From positions 1 to 42,721 of the forward strand of contig JAGBAS010000068.1 of assembly GCA_017938885.1 (NCBI GenBank): DNA of 42,721 nucleotides, read 5' to 3'. The DNA comes from Clostridia bacterium. GTDB lineage: Bacteria; Bacillota; Clostridia; Oscillospirales; CAG-272. Shown piece after piece: positions 40,461 through 42,721 of the stretch. The notes beneath the pieces are model-generated. The model was not told where the DNA came from, ran no database searches, and saw nothing but the letters and a program-made list of their open reading frames with translations. Within the stretch, counting starts at the first letter, position 1, and every line of letters begins with the position of its first letter. Made by a program: the position numbers and the translations under genes.

Positions 40461-41696
40461 TCACTTGCCGAGCCCCACGTACCCGGTCTCTTCAATAATA
40501 TATTGACCTTCCTCAGACAGCACCCACTCGATCAGGCGCGTTACGTTGGGATTCTCGTTCCCCGCCCAGGTCACAGCGTACACGGGCGCGACCACAGGAT
40601 AGGTGCCGTTCTTGATATTCTCCACGTTGGGAGCCACACCGTCAATGGCAATCATTTTGATATCGGGATTCTTGATGATCCCCTCCACGTAGAAGCGGAA
40701 GGAGAAGCCAATGGATCCGGGTCTGCTTTCGTAATCGGCAACCACGTCCAAAAGGCTTCCCATACCCGACACCTCGGTGGTAGGGGCATCCATCACAGGA
40801 ATATCCCCCATGAAGCGGAGCAGCATACTCTGACTGCCACTTCCCTTGTCTCTCTGATAAGCCATAATGGGTTCGTCGTTGCCGCCAACCTCCTTCCAGT
40901 TGGTGATCCGACCCGCATAGATACCGCGAATCTGCTCGACCGTCAGGCTGTCGATGGGGTTGTCCTTGTGAACAATGAACACGAAGGCCTCGGAAGCGAC
41001 TTGGGTGAACTCGAATGCGGTACCGCATTCCTCGGCATACGCGAGCTGCTCCTTGGAAGGATAGGCACCGAAGAAAATATCGGTCTTGCGCTCGGCCAGC
41101 TTCTCGTAGCCGCCCACGGTGTTGTTGTACTCGAAAACACCGTCGTACAGCTCGGTGGAGCGGGGATAGACCGCGTGAACGAAAGCAGAGTAGACGGGGA
41201 AGGCCGCCGTCGCGCCGTCAATGACGGGGAGATCGTCCTTTCTTGTAAACCGAAGGGAGGCGTCCTTCAGCTTAACGATCTTGGAGGGCCATTTGAAGGG
41301 GAGGTATTCTTGGGTGTTGATGTTGGGGGTCACATCTATCACGGTGTCATCTTGCGGTCCGTCCAGCAGCATGGTCCCTCCTCTGATCACAAAGATCAGA
41401 GCTACGAAGCCGACCAGTATCCCCGCGGCCACCTTTCGCAGTTTTTTCAGCCAGACCATCCCCAAGAGGAGCGGGACCGGCAGGAGCAGGAAGCTCATAA
41501 AGGTGAAAAAGCCCACGGGATCGTATTCCTCTTGCGTGACGATGCCCACATAGAGCAGAGCAACGCCCAAGAGCGCGACGGGAACGGTCAGTACGATCTT
41601 CACGGTGCGGGATACCTTTTCATTGCTTGCGCGGGTCTTGCAGGAATTATACAGAGACCAGCATTTTAGGATAAGGCGGGATCTCAAAGAGGACAT
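40461..41696 (-). CDS. PstS-like substrate-binding domain fused to three membrane helices
   Basis: 411 residues. Instead of a signal peptide the N-terminus has a basic stretch and three membrane helices (about 32-52, 62-83, 90-108). From about 135 a type II periplasmic-binding domain of the phosphate-binding PstS class follows: DGATAAFPVYSAFVHAVYP (anion loop 1), FGAYPSKEQLAYAEE, FIVHKDNPIDSLTVEQIRGI and RDKGSGSQSMLLRFMG (the R..GSGS anion loop). It would be held at the outer face of the membrane. No permease or ATPase gene follows, so it may sense or capture an anion rather than serve a full transporter here. GAAAGGAG precedes the ATG. Confidence 0.82.
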   Translation of the reverse strand: MSSLRSRLILKCWSLYNSCKTRASNEKVSRTVKIVLTVPVALLGVALLYVGIVTQEEYDPVGFFTFMSFLLLPVPLLLGMVWLKKLRKVAAGILVGFVALIFVIRGGTMLLDGPQDDTVIDVTPNINTQEYLPFKWPSKIVKLKDASLRFTRKDDLPVIDGATAAFPVYSAFVHAVYPRSTELYDGVFEYNNTVGGYEKLAERKTDIFFGAYPSKEQLAYAEECGTAFEFTQVASEAFVFIVHKDNPIDSLTVEQIRGIYAGRITNWKEVGGNDEPIMAYQRDKGSGSQSMLLRFMGDIPVMDAPTTEVSGMGSLLDVVADYESRPGSIGFSFRFYVEGIIKNPDIKMIAIDGVAPNVENIKNGTYPVVAPVYAVTWAGNENPNVTRLIEWVLSEEGQYIIEETGYVGLGK

Positions 41697-41812
41697 GGGA
41701 TACTCCTTTCAAAGCGAGATGTTGGAAGCGTCTTCATGTATATAGACGCATTTTTTCGCGGTTGATTACGGAGGATCCAAAACTTTTTTGAAAGTGCCAC
41801 ATCTCAAATTCT

Positions 41813-42292
41813 TTAGGAGATCCTTTTATCGATCACAGCGATCCTCGTGTTTGGCAGATAGCCGATCAAGTAGCAGGCGTTCCGGATCAAGTGACTGCCC
41901 AGATCCAATTCCATGATTTCGCCCGTCACCCTGTCCTGAATGACGGGGATCTCCAGCTTAGTGGGTGGATCGCCTCCATCATCTCGGAAGTCATACCGAA
42001 GGACCACGCCCTCGATCACGCGGTATTCCTTGTTTTTCAGGAGGCGATGATCCCGCGCATAGGGCAAAAGGAACCGTTTCACGCCAACGAGGCTTCCGCA
42101 TACAAGCAGGCTCACCGAGAATACCAGTGCGAGTTTTTCATGGATGGTCCGCATATGTAATATTGGCATCACTTCGTAATAGGATAAGAGAAACACGGTG
42201 AACATCAGGATTACGGCGATCGGGATGGCAGAAAAGCAGACTGCCCCGACCCAAAACTTCTTTTTGAAAATCGAACGAAGCTTTTCTTCCAT
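41813..42292 (-). CDS. Small membrane protein of unknown function
   Basis: 159 residues. Two membrane helices (about 14-37 and 53-72) are followed by a soluble beta-rich domain (RVIEGVVLRYDFRD at about 92-105, then DRVTGEIMELDLGSHLI and YLPNTRIAVI). I do not recognise the family. GGGAGG lies seven bases before the ATG. It has a perfect promoter placed directly after the rRNA terminator, so it is a stand-alone gene. No clear terminator was seen behind it. Confidence 0.7.
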   Translation of the reverse strand: MEEKLRSIFKKKFWVGAVCFSAIPIAVILMFTVFLLSYYEVMPILHMRTIHEKLALVFSVSLLVCGSLVGVKRFLLPYARDHRLLKNKEYRVIEGVVLRYDFRDDGGDPPTKLEIPVIQDRVTGEIMELDLGSHLIRNACYLIGYLPNTRIAVIDKRIS

Positions 42293-42321
42293 GATCTAAC
42301 CTCCCTTTTGTTTCTGTCCTC

Positions 42322-42350
42322 ATTATATCATATCGAGGAAAACATGTCAA
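42322..42350 (-). promoter_or_regulatory. Consensus sigma-A promoter of the small membrane protein gene
   Basis: On the minus strand TTGACA (42345-42350), 17 bases, TATAAT (42322-42327), both perfect. The -35 box touches the end of the T-tract of the rRNA terminator. Confidence 0.88.
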
Positions 42351-42383
42351 GAAAAAGAAAAAAGACCCTTCCGAAGAAGCGTC
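42351..42383 (-). terminator. Intrinsic terminator after the 23S rRNA gene
   Basis: On the minus strand GACGCTTC-TTCG-GAAGGGTC forms a UUCG-capped stem with one mismatch and runs into TTTTTTCTTTTTC. It lies about 90 bases after the 23S 3' end. Confidence 0.85.
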
Positions 42384-42469
42384 TCGTCTCTTTGTTTTAC
42401 CTTTGCAACCGAAAGAAGGAAGATTCTTTGCAGAAAAGAAACTCAAACATTGTAAATGAACCGTAAAGA

Positions 42470-42721
42470 GGTTCAAGCCCTCGGAAATTAGTATCGGTCA
42501 GCTGAATGCATTACTGCACTTACACCTCCGACCTATCAAGCTTGTAGTCTACAAGCAACCTTACTCATTTAAAATGATGGGATATCTCATCTTGAAGCAC
42601 GTTTCACGCTTAGATGCCTTCAGCGTTTATCGCAACCGCACGCGGCTACCCAGCTATGCCCTTGGCAGAACAACTGGTGCACCGGAGGTGCGTCCGACCC
42701 GGTCCTCTCGTACTAAGGTCA
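42470..42721 (-). rRNA. 23S ribosomal RNA, 3' end (partial)
   Basis: Read on the minus strand, the segment contains the sarcin-ricin loop core AGTACGAGAGGACC near 42705-42718, then the conserved helices of domain VI (GGTGCACCAG, GCATCTAAG, GAAACGTG) to GGGCTTGAACC at the 3' end. The end at about 42470 is estimated from the pairing with the 5' end in known 23S rRNAs. The rest of the gene lies beyond the window. No 5S gene follows. Confidence 0.96.

Noticed and set aside
41727..41752. Hairpin GCGTCT...AGACGC followed by T-run on the plus strand
   Set aside because: No plus-strand gene ends here; it lies in the leader of the PstS-like gene and reads the wrong way for a terminator of any called gene.
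42384..42469. A degenerate 5S rRNA gene
   Set aside because: Too short and lacking the conserved 5S core (CCGAAC and paired ends).

Overview
The window is a piece of a chromosome from a spore-forming, high-GC member of the Clostridia, most likely in or near the Oscillospirales; the lineage is inferred from gene content, not from a search. The signs are a SpoIVB peptidase, a GerA/SpoVAF-type germination protein, a MraZ-led division and cell-wall (dcw) cluster, many divergent TTGACA-N17-TATAAT promoters, strong AGGAGG ribosome sites, and short hairpin repeats between genes. MurE keeps the arginine of the meso-diaminopimelate pocket, so the wall is probably DAP-type.

Layout. Bases 1-350 hold half of a repeat element and the leader of spoIVB. 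Bases 351-3797 (+) carry spoIVB, a shikimate-kinase-like gene, a pyridoxal/pyridoxamine kinase and a membrane-anchored XRE regulator. Bases 3841-6756 (-) carry a sigma factor with a large C-terminal extension, then an ECF sigma factor with its membrane partner. Bases 6796-7088 are a non-coding inverted-repeat (MITE-like) element. Bases 7300-15057 (+) carry a GH78 rhamnosidase, two tandem paralogous lipoproteins, a phosphohexose mutase, and an AT-rich M48 peptidase with PASTA repeats that looks foreign. Bases 15107-18939 (-) hold a small unknown gene, a CPBP protease, an Lgt-like enzyme and an exported beta-propeller-like protein. ftsK/spoIIIE (-) follows, then two half-size TauE/SafE proteins (+), a zinc-ribbon protein (-), and the dcw cluster on the minus strand.

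Read in its own direction, the dcw cluster is mraZ, rsmH, an ftsL-like gene, a PASTA penicillin-binding protein, murE, murF, mraY, ftsW, murG, ftsQ, ftsZ. It makes lipid II (MurE, MurF, MraY, MurG), polymerises and crosslinks it at the septum (FtsW plus the penicillin-binding protein, with FtsL and FtsQ), and places the ring (FtsZ). murD, murC, murB and ftsA are missing from it. A second repeat-bounded element sits between ftsW and murG, and an intrinsic terminator sits in front of the penicillin-binding-protein gene. mraZ has a near-consensus promoter followed by three GTGGNG boxes at an exact 10-base period, the expected form of a MraZ autoregulatory operator.

Beyond mraZ lie a germination protein, a PstS-like binding domain fused to three membrane helices, a small membrane protein and, at the right edge (-), the 3' end of a 23S rRNA gene. 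That rRNA gene is followed directly by a terminator, with no 5S gene.

The most unusual signals are a family of elements that share near-identical 17-18-base terminal inverted repeats but differ inside (three members in 43 kb, one cut by the window edge), the dcw cluster's missing genes and built-in stop signals, and very long N-terminal tails on the FtsL-like protein and FtsW. No complete new defence or biosynthetic system was recognised.
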